In this document: positions 1-7,151 of the stretch, one piece after another
How the letters are laid out: each line of letters begins with the position of its first letter
Numbering within the stretch: the stretch's first letter is position 1
Assembly (NCBI GenBank): GCA_963616135.1
Contig: CAVEJT010000001.1
Coordinates: 1-64,000, forward strand
DNA from: UMGS1613 sp963616135
GTDB lineage: Bacteria > Bacillota_I > Bacilli_A > RF39 > UBA660
Length of the DNA stretch: 64,000 nucleotides
Direction of reading: 5' to 3'
The notes under the pieces: model-generated
What the model was told of the DNA's origin: nothing
Database searches by the model: none
The model's input: only the letters and a program-made list of their open reading frames with translations
Made by a program: the position numbers and the translations under genes

Positions 1-766
1 TTTTATTTAATATATCTTTATATAATAAAATAATTAAAGAAAATGCATCTATTAAATCTTTTCTTTCTTTAAAATAATTATTCCATAATTTATTTACATA
101 TACTAATGTCATCATTCCATTTGTTTCAAAATAACTTATAAACTCTACTACTTGTTTAATTTTTAAAGATATTTCTTCTTTTGTTTCTATATTTTCTATT
201 TCTAAGTTTTCATGTAAAATTTCAGTAATTTTTTGATCATTTTCTAAATTATCATATTTTCTTCTACTTCTTAACGACAAAATTTGACATCTAGATACTA
301 TTGTACTTAATAATTGTGAAATATTCTCAACCATTAAAATTGCAATGATTCCTGGTTCAGGTTCTTCTAAAAATTTTAGTAAAGAATTAGAAGATGAAAC
401 ATTTAATTTAGAAGCATCTTTTATTACATATATTTTTCTATTTCCTTCTATGGATTTTTTTGAAAATTCTAGTTGCAAATCTTCTAATTGTGATTTTTTT
501 ATCCACTGACCATCTGCTTCTATTACCTTAAGTTCTATAAATTCATTATTATCTATTTTTTTGCATATAGAACATTCCTTACATCCATCATTATTACTTT
601 TTTTATTAGGACATATAATACATTTTACCATTGAAAGCACAAAATCAAATGATTTATTATAACCATTTGTTTCTATTATATATGCATGTGATAACCTATC
701 ATTATCTACAGAATTTTTTATTATTCTATATATAATAGGTTGATCAGTTTTATAATCATCCAACAT
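1..766 (-). CDS. holB: DNA polymerase III delta-prime subunit, partial (runs off the left edge)
   Basis: Clamp-loader subunit of DNA polymerase III that works with DnaX and delta to load the DnaN clamp. The minus strand stays open from an ATG at 766 to position 1, over 250 codons, without its end. It begins MLDDYKTDQPI and carries LSHAYIIE in the place where DnaX has LSHAYLFSGP, four zinc-type cysteines (CIIC, CKECSIC), the sensor-like stretch NSLLKFLEEPEPG and the SRC motif VSRCQIL. The Walker A glycine-lysine is absent, as is usual for delta-prime. An AGGAGG ribosome-binding site overlaps the stop of the bofA-like gene. The recR-bofA-holB order resembles other Firmicutes. Family call is firm; the C-terminus is not visible. 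Confidence 0.9.
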   Translation of the reverse strand, partial: MLDDYKTDQPIIYRIIKNSVDNDRLSHAYIIETNGYNKSFDFVLSMVKCIICPNKKSNNDGCKECSICKKIDNNEFIELKVIEADGQWIKKSQLEDLQLEFSKKSIEGNRKIYVIKDASKLNVSSSNSLLKFLEEPEPGIIAILMVENISQLLSTIVSRCQILSLRSRRKYDNLENDQKITEILHENLEIENIETKEEISLKIKQVVEFISYFETNGMMTLVYVNKLWNNYFKERKDLIDAFSLIILLYKDILNK

Positions 767-775
767 ACTTTCCTC

Positions 776-973
776 CTAATAAATAAAAACTAATACAAAT
801 ATTAAAGCCATAAGAGCTGGTATTCCTAGTATACTAATTGAAATTACAGTGAAAACATTAATTGGTATTACTAAACCTATGGGTTGTACTAATATATTGT
901 ATCCATATAACAAAAAAGAACTAATTATAATACGCTTTATTAGCTTTATTAGTTTATTCATAATATTTAACAT
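776..973 (-). CDS. bofA: BofA-family protein (pro-sigma-K processing inhibitor family)
   Basis: A 65-residue membrane protein with two hydrophobic segments. The conserved core is IGLVIPINVFTVISISILGI followed by PALMALIF; the IPIN...T...ILGIP pattern is typical of BofA. In Bacillus subtilis BofA holds the SpoIVFB protease inactive in the outer forespore membrane, and the gene lies just downstream of recR, as here. I chose the ATG at 973 rather than the GTG at 982 because the GTG lies inside the GGTGA ribosome-binding site. BofA-family proteins also occur in organisms where sporulation is unproven, so the role here is inferred. Confidence 0.75.
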   Translation of the reverse strand: MLNIMNKLIKLIKRIIISSFLLYGYNILVQPIGLVIPINVFTVISISILGIPALMALIFVLVFIY

Positions 974-1011
974 ATCGGTCACCTAATCAACTATATGTTA
1001 TAAATTACGAT

Positions 1012-1626
1012 TTATGATTCATTTTTTGTAGATACATCCATTCTATTTTCTAAAGCCATTTCAAGGGTTAAAGAATCAACATAATCGATTTCTGCTCCCA
1101 AAGGTATTCCATGGGCTATTTTAGTAATTTTTACATTGAATGGTTCAAGAATCTTAGATATATAAAGTGAAGTTGTTTCCCCTTCAATGCTTGGTTTTAA
1201 AGCTAGTATTACTTCCTCTACTTTATCTTTCTTAATTCTTTCTTTTAAAGGCTCTATATTTATATCTTCTGGGTTAATTCCATCTATTGGAGAAATTAAA
1301 CCATCTAATACGTGATAATAACCATCAAATATATTTAATTTTTCAAATAATATAACATTTTTAGGTTCTTCAACAATACATAATATTTTATTATTTCTTG
1401 TCTTATCTTTACAAACCTCACAAAGTTCTTCCTCACTTAAATTATTACATTTTTTACATCTTTTAATTTTTGTTTTTGAATCTTTTAATGATTTTGAAAA
1501 TAATTCAACTATGTCATTATCAAATTCTAACACTGATAGTGCTAATCTCTCTGCCGTTTTTTCTCCTATACCTGGTAATTTTTTAAAACATTCAATTAAA
1601 TTTGCTATTGTTGTTGGATATTTCAT
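1012..1626 (-). CDS. recR: Recombination protein RecR
   Basis: Recombination mediator that acts with RecF and RecO to load RecA on gapped DNA. The 204-residue length is normal. In order: an N-terminal helix-hairpin-helix (KLPGIGEKTAERLAL, about residues 16-30), a four-cysteine zinc finger (CKKCNNLSEEELCEVC, about 57-72), a Toprim domain starting ILCIVEEPKNV, and the C-terminal HGIPLGAEIDYVDSLTLEMAL signature. The start codon shares one base with the ebfC stop, so the two are translated from one message, in the dnaX-ebfC-recR order common in bacteria. Confidence 0.96.
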   Translation of the reverse strand: MKYPTTIANLIECFKKLPGIGEKTAERLALSVLEFDNDIVELFSKSLKDSKTKIKRCKKCNNLSEEELCEVCKDKTRNNKILCIVEEPKNVILFEKLNIFDGYYHVLDGLISPIDGINPEDINIEPLKERIKKDKVEEVILALKPSIEGETTSLYISKILEPFNVKITKIAHGIPLGAEIDYVDSLTLEMALENRMDVSTKNES

Positions 1627-1922
1627 TAAAATAATCCTGGCATACCTTTTGTATAGGCTCCCATTTTTGATTCTGTTTCTTTGTTAATTTGATTCATAGC
1701 ATCATTAACAGCTACTATTAACATATCTTGTAATAATTCAATTTCATCTTTATCTATTGCATCCATATCTATTTTGCAATCTAGCATTTCTCTTTTACCA
1801 TTAAATTCAACAGTTACATTTGATGATTTACCAGTAAATGTTTTATTATTAATCTCCTCTTGTGTTTTTAACATATCATTTTGTAATTTTTGTGCTTGTT
1901 TTAGCATTGCTTGCATATTCAT
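1626..1922 (-). CDS. ebfC: Nucleoid-associated protein, YbaB/EbfC family
   Basis: Small DNA-binding dimer of the YbaB/EbfC family, almost always found between dnaX and recR, as here. It has 98 residues. Visible hallmarks are the N-terminal helix MQAMLKQAQKLQNDM, the central strand VTVEFNGKREMLDCKID, and the glycine-rich end GMPGLF. Its role is thought to be nucleoid organisation, perhaps linked to repair through its neighbours. It begins 14 bp after the dnaX stop codon and overlaps recR by one base, consistent with a dnaX-ebfC-recR-bofA-holB transcript. Confidence 0.94.
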   Translation of the reverse strand: MNMQAMLKQAQKLQNDMLKTQEEINNKTFTGKSSNVTVEFNGKREMLDCKIDMDAIDKDEIELLQDMLIVAVNDAMNQINKETESKMGAYTKGMPGLF

Positions 1923-1936
1923 ATTTATCCCTCTTT

Positions 1937-3592
1937 CTAACTATACTCTATTATATTTTCAAACATATTTTCTATTTCATTTTGTGTATCATTTTCTTCT
2001 TCTTGTTTATATAAACTTACTAAATCAATGTTTTCTTCTTGATATTCAAATAGTTTTTTACCTTGTTTTAAACTATTGTTAAAATTTGTTTTTATTATTT
2101 CCCATTCTTCATTTGAAACTGCGATTGGTTTATAATTGCATTCAAATGCCTTATAAAAGGCTTTTTCTACATCAATTAAACTACTATTAAAACATTCCTC
2201 TAAATTTGAATTATTATATACAATAATCAAATCTTTATCACCTTTTGCTTTTATTTCACCATCTATTATTAATGAAACTATTGAACTATATTCTGGATCC
2301 ATTAATAACGTTTTTATCTCTTCAAAATCATTTTTAAATGAAATCAAGGATTTTTTATCAAATTTAGATAGAGTATTATTAATTCTTATTTTTTTTAATT
2401 CTTGAATTTTTTTCTTAATACTCTCATTTATTTCTTTTTTTTCTATTGCTTTTTCTATCTTTATTTCTTTTTTTTCATCAAGTATAGGAATTTCTTGTTT
2501 TAAATTAACAGAATTATTAGATTGTAAATTTAATATTTGTATTATTGATAATTCCATTAAAAGTTTTATGTTATTTGTGTTCTTGCTATTATTTAATGTA
2601 GATAAAAGTATATCTATTATTTTATAAATTTTATCTTCTTCTATCACATTGCAAACTTTTTCATATATTTCCTTTTCTTCTTTGTTTTTAAAATAATCAG
2701 AACTATTATAATAAATTAATGTATTTTTTAACATTTCTATAATATTTTCCATTATTTTATTCAAATTTTTTCCATCTGAATCATACTTATCAATTAATTC
2801 AAATGTTTCATCTAATTTTTTTTCAAAAATCCCAGTTACAAATGAACTTAATTCACTTAAAGATATTGTACCGTATACTTCATTTACATCTTGCGTTGTT
2901 ATCTTATCATTTGTATAAGCAGTTAGTTGATCTAATAAACCAATTGAATCCCTTAATCCACCATCAGATAATTTAGCTATTAATTCTAATGCATCTTCTT
3001 CAATATTAATATTTTCACTTTCACATATAGATTTTAATCTCAATTTAATATCAGTTATACTAATTTTTTTAAAATCGAATCTTTGACAACGAGATAATAT
3101 TGTTGAAGGTATTTTATGAGGTTCGGTGGTTGCTAATATAAAAATTATATGTTTAGGGGGTTCTTCCAATGTTTTTAATAAAGCATTGAATGCTGCTGTT
3201 GTAAGCATGTGTACCTCATCTATTATATATACTTTATATTTTCCATAAGATGGTACTAACCCCACCTTGTCTCTTAATTCGCGTATTTCATCAACACCAT
3301 TATTAGAAGCTGCATCTATTTCTATAATATCAGTATTTTGTTTATTATTTATTTGTGTACAACTTACGCATTTATTACAAGGGGTTATACCATCCAAATT
3401 TTCACAATTTACTATTTTAGCTAATATTTTAGCAATGCTTGTTTTTCCTGTACCTCTTGGACCAGAAAATAAATATGCATGGGAAATTTTCTTGTTTTTA
3501 ATTGCATTTGTTAGTGTTTGAATTATTACTTTTTGTCCTGCTACATTTGAAAAATCTGTTGGCCTATATTTTCTATACAAAGCTTGGTACAT
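1937..3592 (-). CDS. dnaX: DNA polymerase III subunits tau/gamma
   Basis: ATPase core of the clamp loader, 551 residues. It begins MYQALYRKYRP, then Walker A GPRGTGKTS (about residue 45), a four-cysteine zinc module (NCENLDGITPCNKCVSC), Walker B IIDEVHML, and the sensor 1/SRC stretch ILATTEPHKIPSTILSRCQRF. A lysine/glutamate-rich linker (about residues 370-410) precedes the tau C-terminal domain. The ATG at 3592 follows GAGGTGA; the longer frame to 3622 runs through this site and is unlikely. Two runs of eight A occur in the linker (plus strand 2435-2442 and about 2468-2475); slippage there would end the protein close to gamma length (see findings). Confidence 0.95.
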   Translation of the reverse strand: MYQALYRKYRPTDFSNVAGQKVIIQTLTNAIKNKKISHAYLFSGPRGTGKTSIAKILAKIVNCENLDGITPCNKCVSCTQINNKQNTDIIEIDAASNNGVDEIRELRDKVGLVPSYGKYKVYIIDEVHMLTTAAFNALLKTLEEPPKHIIFILATTEPHKIPSTILSRCQRFDFKKISITDIKLRLKSICESENINIEEDALELIAKLSDGGLRDSIGLLDQLTAYTNDKITTQDVNEVYGTISLSELSSFVTGIFEKKLDETFELIDKYDSDGKNLNKIMENIIEMLKNTLIYYNSSDYFKNKEEKEIYEKVCNVIEEDKIYKIIDILLSTLNNSKNTNNIKLLMELSIIQILNLQSNNSVNLKQEIPILDEKKEIKIEKAIEKKEINESIKKKIQELKKIRINNTLSKFDKKSLISFKNDFEEIKTLLMDPEYSSIVSLIIDGEIKAKGDKDLIIVYNNSNLEECFNSSLIDVEKAFYKAFECNYKPIAVSNEEWEIIKTNFNNSLKQGKKLFEYQEENIDLVSLYKQEEENDTQNEIENMFENIIEYS

Positions 3593-3648
3593 TCTATCAC
3601 CTCTAATATTTATATTATACACTTAAAATTTATAAAAAAAAAGAGCTT

Positions 3649-4062
3649 CTATCTCTTATTTTTAAAAAAGGATTGAATTACTTTTTTACATTCTTTTTCT
3701 TTTATATCACTAATTATTTCTATATTTTTTAATTTATCTGTATATCCAAATTTTTCATTTTTTACACCATATACTATTCTTTTAATTCTTGCTTGTTCTA
3801 TTGCACCGCAGCACATCATACAAGGTTCCATTGTAATATATATTTCACAATCATCCAATCGCCAATTTTTTAGTCTTTTACATGCCTTTGTAATAGCTAT
3901 TATTTCAGCATGTTTTATTACATTTTTACTTTTTTCTCTTTTATTATATGCTTGGGAAATAATTTTATTATCTTTTACTATTATTGCTCCAACTGGCACC
4001 TCATTATGTTTTTGAGCTTTTTTCGCCTGTTTTAAAGCTAAATCCATATATTTTTCTTTCAT
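3649..4062 (-). CDS. tadA: tRNA-specific adenosine deaminase TadA
   Basis: Converts the wobble adenosine of tRNA-Arg(ACG) to inosine. The protein has 137 residues of the cytidine/deoxycytidylate deaminase fold. The zinc and catalytic motifs are intact: HAEII (His and proton-shuttling Glu, about residues 52-56) and PCMMC (two zinc cysteines, about 82-86). The MDLALKQAKKA start and VPVGAIIV strand are typical. It lies between dnaX and the SRP RNA gene, the tadA-ffs-dnaX arrangement known from other Firmicutes. The first parS-like site begins 12 bp upstream of the start codon, within or next to its leader. Confidence 0.95.
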   Translation of the reverse strand: MKEKYMDLALKQAKKAQKHNEVPVGAIIVKDNKIISQAYNKREKSKNVIKHAEIIAITKACKRLKNWRLDDCEIYITMEPCMMCCGAIEQARIKRIVYGVKNEKFGYTDKLKNIEIISDIKEKECKKVIQSFFKNKR

Positions 4063-4125
4063 TTTTCCTCCAATGTTTCACGTGGAACATTGTATTTTAT
4101 TTTTATATGTTTCACGTGGAACATT

Positions 4126-4217
4126 GTTTAATTTATACAATGTACTTAGTATCATGTTTCACGTGGAACATCGTTTAATTTATACAATGTACTTAGTATC
4201 ATGTTTCACGTGAAACA
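4126..4217. repeat. Direct repeat, 47-bp period, carrying parS
   Basis: Two tandem copies (4126-4170 and 4173-4217) share GTTTAATTTATACAATGTAC, then TTAGTATCA, then a parS site. The flanking TGTATTTTATTTTTATATG plus parS at 4091-4123 also recurs, with two extra T, at 4219-4253. The array therefore appears to have expanded by segmental duplication. The two copies of the 47-bp unit differ at the last parS bases (GGAACA versus GAAACA). Confidence 0.85.
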
Positions 4218-4387
4218 TTGTATTTTATTTTTTTATATGTTTCACGTGGAACATTGTTCATTTTATATATATATTTCACATAAGTATGTATCTCATACAT
4301 ATATTTCTACATATGTTTCACGTGGAACATTACTGTTAAATATATATATTTGTACATGTTTCACGTGAAACATAGAAATTGAGTAAT

Positions 4388-4465
4388 AAAAAAGCACACA
4401 CATTTAGAGATTCTTAAGGCTGCTGAATTCCTTCTCTGACCTGATTCAAATATAAATGTTGTGCA
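4388..4465 (-). ncRNA. ffs: Small signal recognition particle RNA (4.5S type)
   Basis: RNA core of the signal recognition particle, which binds Ffh. Read on the minus strand, the conserved helix 8 apical part is visible: CAGGTCAGAGAAGGAATTCA followed by GCAGCC, with the GGTCAG / GGAA / AGCAGCC internal-loop pattern. The ends pair: GCACAACATTTA at the 5' end with TAAATGTGTGTGC at the 3' end. A run of T follows the 3' end and acts as terminator. Upstream, TTGCAA (4494-4499) and AATATA, which is TATATT on the minus strand (4471-4476), are separated by 17 bp and form a promoter that starts at about 4464. At about 78 nt this is the short bacterial form, lacking an Alu domain. Confidence 0.92.
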
Positions 4466-4470
4466 ATAAT

Positions 4471-4499
4471 AATATATTATAATTCTAAATTTATTGCAA
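4471..4499 (-). promoter_or_regulatory. Promoter of the SRP RNA
   Basis: On the minus strand TTGCAA is followed after 17 bp by TATATT, and the predicted start falls at the first base pair of the SRP RNA stem. This fit between promoter and RNA end supports both calls. Confidence 0.6.
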
Positions 4500-4580
4500 C
4501 TTTTTATAATGATTTATTTAATTTATCTATGTTTCACGTGAAACATAGATACCTCTTTACTATATAAATAGAATTAATAC

Positions 4581-4612
4581 AAAAAGAATGTTTCACGTGA
4601 AACATTCTTTTT
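4581..4612 (-). terminator. Probable gyrA terminator containing a parS site
   Basis: The sequence AAAAAGAATGTTTCACGTGA plus AACATTCTTTTT is a perfect 32-bp palindrome ending at the gyrA stop codon. On the minus strand it would form a stable hairpin ending in TTTTT, an intrinsic terminator form. The 16-bp centre is exactly a parS site, so one element appears to serve both purposes. The hairpin is symmetric, so the dual role is inferred from position. Confidence 0.6.
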
Positions 4613-7142
4613 AATTATTTTCGTTATTTTCTTCTATCTCTTCTTGTTGCTCTTCATGTTCAATAACAGCTATAGTGCTTACTTTTTGATTATCTTTAAG
4701 ATTAATTAATTTAACACCTTGGGCTACACGTCCTGTTGATGATACTTGAGATAATGATAACCTAATAATCATTCCACTATCAGTTATAATTATTAAATCC
4801 TCATCACCATTTACTATCTTAAATGAAACAATATTTCCATTTTTTTCTGTAACATTTAAAGCTTTTACTCCCTTACTACCTCTATGTGTCATTCGATATT
4901 GATCTATGGTTGTTTTTTTACCGTAGCCATTTTCTGTTACGACTAATACATTTTCTGATTCTGTTGATGTTACTTCCATACCTACTGCTATTCCTTCGCC
5001 AACGTCAATACCACGTACACCAGATGCAGTTCTTCCCATCATTCTTATTTCATCTTCTTTAAATCTAATTAATCTACCATTTGAAGAAGCTATTAATACT
5101 TCACTAGTTCCTTCAGTTATTTTTGCTGAAATTAATTCGTCATTTTCTTTTAATGTTATAGCTATTTTTCCATTTGTTCTAATATTTTCAAATTCTTTTA
5201 TATCTGTTCTCTTAATAATTCCTTTTTGTGTACAAAGTACAACATATGCTGGTGTATCTTTTGGAGTTGCCTTTAACATAACATTAACTTTCTCATCTTT
5301 TTCTAAAGGTAATAAGTTAATAATAGGTAATCCTTTTGATTGTCTACTATATAGAGGAACTTCATACCCTTTCATTCTATATACTTTTCCCTTATTTGTA
5401 AAGAACATTATATAGTCATGTGTTGTCATAGAAAGAATACTCTCTACAAAATCTTCTTCATTTGTAGACATTCCTTTAATTCCTACACCACCCCTATTTT
5501 GTGATTTATATGTATCACTTGTAACTCTTTTAATATATCCTTTGTTTGTAAGTGTTACTACTAAATCCTCTACTGGAATTAATGATTCATCATCTATATA
5601 ATCTATTGCTGTCATATCTATTTCTGTTCTTCTATCATCAGCAAATCTGCGCTTAATATCTAATAATTCATCTTTGATTATACTCAATACTTTAGCTTCG
5701 CTTGCCAATATTGATCTTAATTCTTCAATTAGTTCTAATAAATCTTTTAATTCTTGTTCTATTTTATCTCTTTCTAAGCCAGTTAAACGTCTTAATTTTA
5801 ATTCTAAGATATTATCAGATTGTATTTCTGATAAACCAAATCTACTCATTAAGGTAACTCTTGCCTCTTGATCTGTTTTTGATCCCTTAATTATCTTTAT
5901 AACTTCATCAATATTATCAAGTGCTATTTTAAATCCTTCTAATATATGAACTCTTGCTTCTGATTTTTTCAAATCATACCTAGTTCTTCTTATTATAACT
6001 TCTTTTTGATGATCGATATATTTTGATATTATGTCTTTCAAACCTAATGTTCTAGGTGTTCCTTGGTCTAACATTAAAAATATTATTCCATATGTTGTTT
6101 GAAAAGATGTATGTTTATATAAATTATTTAATACAACTTGTGGATTCGCATCCCTTTTTAATGTTATTGTTATTTTTACACCATTTTTTAAATCAGTATG
6201 ATAATCTGCTATACCTTCTAATGTTTTATTATGAACTAATTCAGCTACTTTTGTCTTTAAATCCATAGTACTTACACCATATGGTACTTCAGTTATTATT
6301 ATTGCACTATGACCATTTTTTTCCTCTATTTCAGCCTTACTTCTAATAGTTATAGAACCTCTACCAGTTTCATAAGCCTTTCTAATACCTGAATTTCCAA
6401 GTATTATACCACCTGTTGGAAAATCTGGACCTTTTATATATTCCATAAGACCTAATGTATCTATTTCTGGATTATCTATAAAAGCTACACAGCCATCTAT
6501 TACTTCACCTAAATTATGAGGTGGAATATTAGTTGCCATTCCTACTGCTATACCCATAGAACCATTTACCAATATATTTGGAAATCTACTTGGTAATACT
6601 CTTGGTTCTTTTTCTGTCTCAGTATAGTTTAAATCCATATCTACAGTGTCTTTACCAATATCTCTTAATAACTCTAATGATATTTTTGATAATCTTGCTT
6701 CTGTATAACGATATGCTGCTGCTCCATCACCTTCAATATTACCAAAGTTACCATGACCATCTACTAACATATAACGTTCATTAAAATCTTGAGCTAAACG
6801 AACCATTGCTTCATAAATACTTGAATCACCATGTGGGTGATAATGTCCCATAACATATCCTACTGTTGTTGCACTCTTTTTATGTGGTTTATCAGGCGTA
6901 TTACCTTCTTCATACATTGACCACAAAATTCTTCTATGTACTGGTTTTAAACCATCCCTTAAATCTGGGATTGCACGTGAAGTTATAACGCTCATAGAAT
7001 AATCTAAAAATGAATCTTCTACTTCTTTTACTATATTATTTTCAGAAAGTTTATCTCTCTCATGGAATGTATCTTTAAAAGATGTTTCTTCTTTTTGTAT
7101 TTCTTCATTTTTTTGTTCTAAATTCTTATTTTCTTCTTCCAT
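4611..7142 (-). CDS. gyrA: DNA gyrase subunit A
   Basis: Breakage-reunion subunit of DNA gyrase, 843 residues. It contains SRAIPDLRDGLKPVHRRILW, the quinolone-determining region with HPHGDSSIYEAMVRLAQDF (serine and glutamate at the usual positions, the form expected for drug sensitivity), and the active-site tyrosine in AAAYRYTEARLS. The GyrA box appears as QNRGGVG, and six beta-pinwheel repeats follow to an acidic tail rich in E and N. Adjacency to gyrB and the GyrA box make GyrA far more likely than ParC. The N-terminus has about 30 extra charged residues before the conserved core. gyrB lies 9 bp upstream. Confidence 0.97.
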   Translation of the reverse strand: MEEENKNLEQKNEEIQKEETSFKDTFHERDKLSENNIVKEVEDSFLDYSMSVITSRAIPDLRDGLKPVHRRILWSMYEEGNTPDKPHKKSATTVGYVMGHYHPHGDSSIYEAMVRLAQDFNERYMLVDGHGNFGNIEGDGAAAYRYTEARLSKISLELLRDIGKDTVDMDLNYTETEKEPRVLPSRFPNILVNGSMGIAVGMATNIPPHNLGEVIDGCVAFIDNPEIDTLGLMEYIKGPDFPTGGIILGNSGIRKAYETGRGSITIRSKAEIEEKNGHSAIIITEVPYGVSTMDLKTKVAELVHNKTLEGIADYHTDLKNGVKITITLKRDANPQVVLNNLYKHTSFQTTYGIIFLMLDQGTPRTLGLKDIISKYIDHQKEVIIRRTRYDLKKSEARVHILEGFKIALDNIDEVIKIIKGSKTDQEARVTLMSRFGLSEIQSDNILELKLRRLTGLERDKIEQELKDLLELIEELRSILASEAKVLSIIKDELLDIKRRFADDRRTEIDMTAIDYIDDESLIPVEDLVVTLTNKGYIKRVTSDTYKSQNRGGVGIKGMSTNEEDFVESILSMTTHDYIMFFTNKGKVYRMKGYEVPLYSRQSKGLPIINLLPLEKDEKVNVMLKATPKDTPAYVVLCTQKGIIKRTDIKEFENIRTNGKIAITLKENDELISAKITEGTSEVLIASSNGRLIRFKEDEIRMMGRTASGVRGIDVGEGIAVGMEVTSTESENVLVVTENGYGKKTTIDQYRMTHRGSKGVKALNVTEKNGNIVSFKIVNGDEDLIIITDSGMIIRLSLSQVSSTGRVAQGVKLINLKDNQKVSTIAVIEHEEQQEEIEENNENN

Positions 7143-7151
7143 ATAAACCTC

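Larger units (their letters stand above)
4074..4604. promoter_or_regulatory. Cluster of nine parS centromere sites
   Basis: Nine 16-bp sites match the Firmicutes parS consensus. Four are the perfect palindrome TGTTTCACGTGAAACA (4202-4217, 4357-4372, 4530-4545, 4589-4604). Five are TGTTTCACGTGGAACA (4074-4089, 4108-4123, 4155-4170, 4238-4253, 4314-4329). ParB/Spo0J loads on such sites and spreads to form the partition complex; soj-spo0J is encoded at 42.8-44.5 kb. The gap of 548 bp has no protein gene and also holds the SRP RNA. Part of the array grew by direct duplication: 4126-4170 and 4173-4217 are near-identical with a 47-bp period. The last site lies inside the probable gyrA terminator. 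Confidence 0.93.

Noticed and set aside
4074..4604. The repeated palindromes as ends of insertion sequences or as a CRISPR array
   Set aside because: They are exact parS sites, not spaced like CRISPR repeats, and no transposase or cas gene is near.
5674..5871. Candidate ParC instead of GyrA at 4.6-7.1 kb
   Set aside because: It lies next to gyrB at the origin, contains a GyrA box (QNRGGVG) and an acidic tail; ParC lacks the box.
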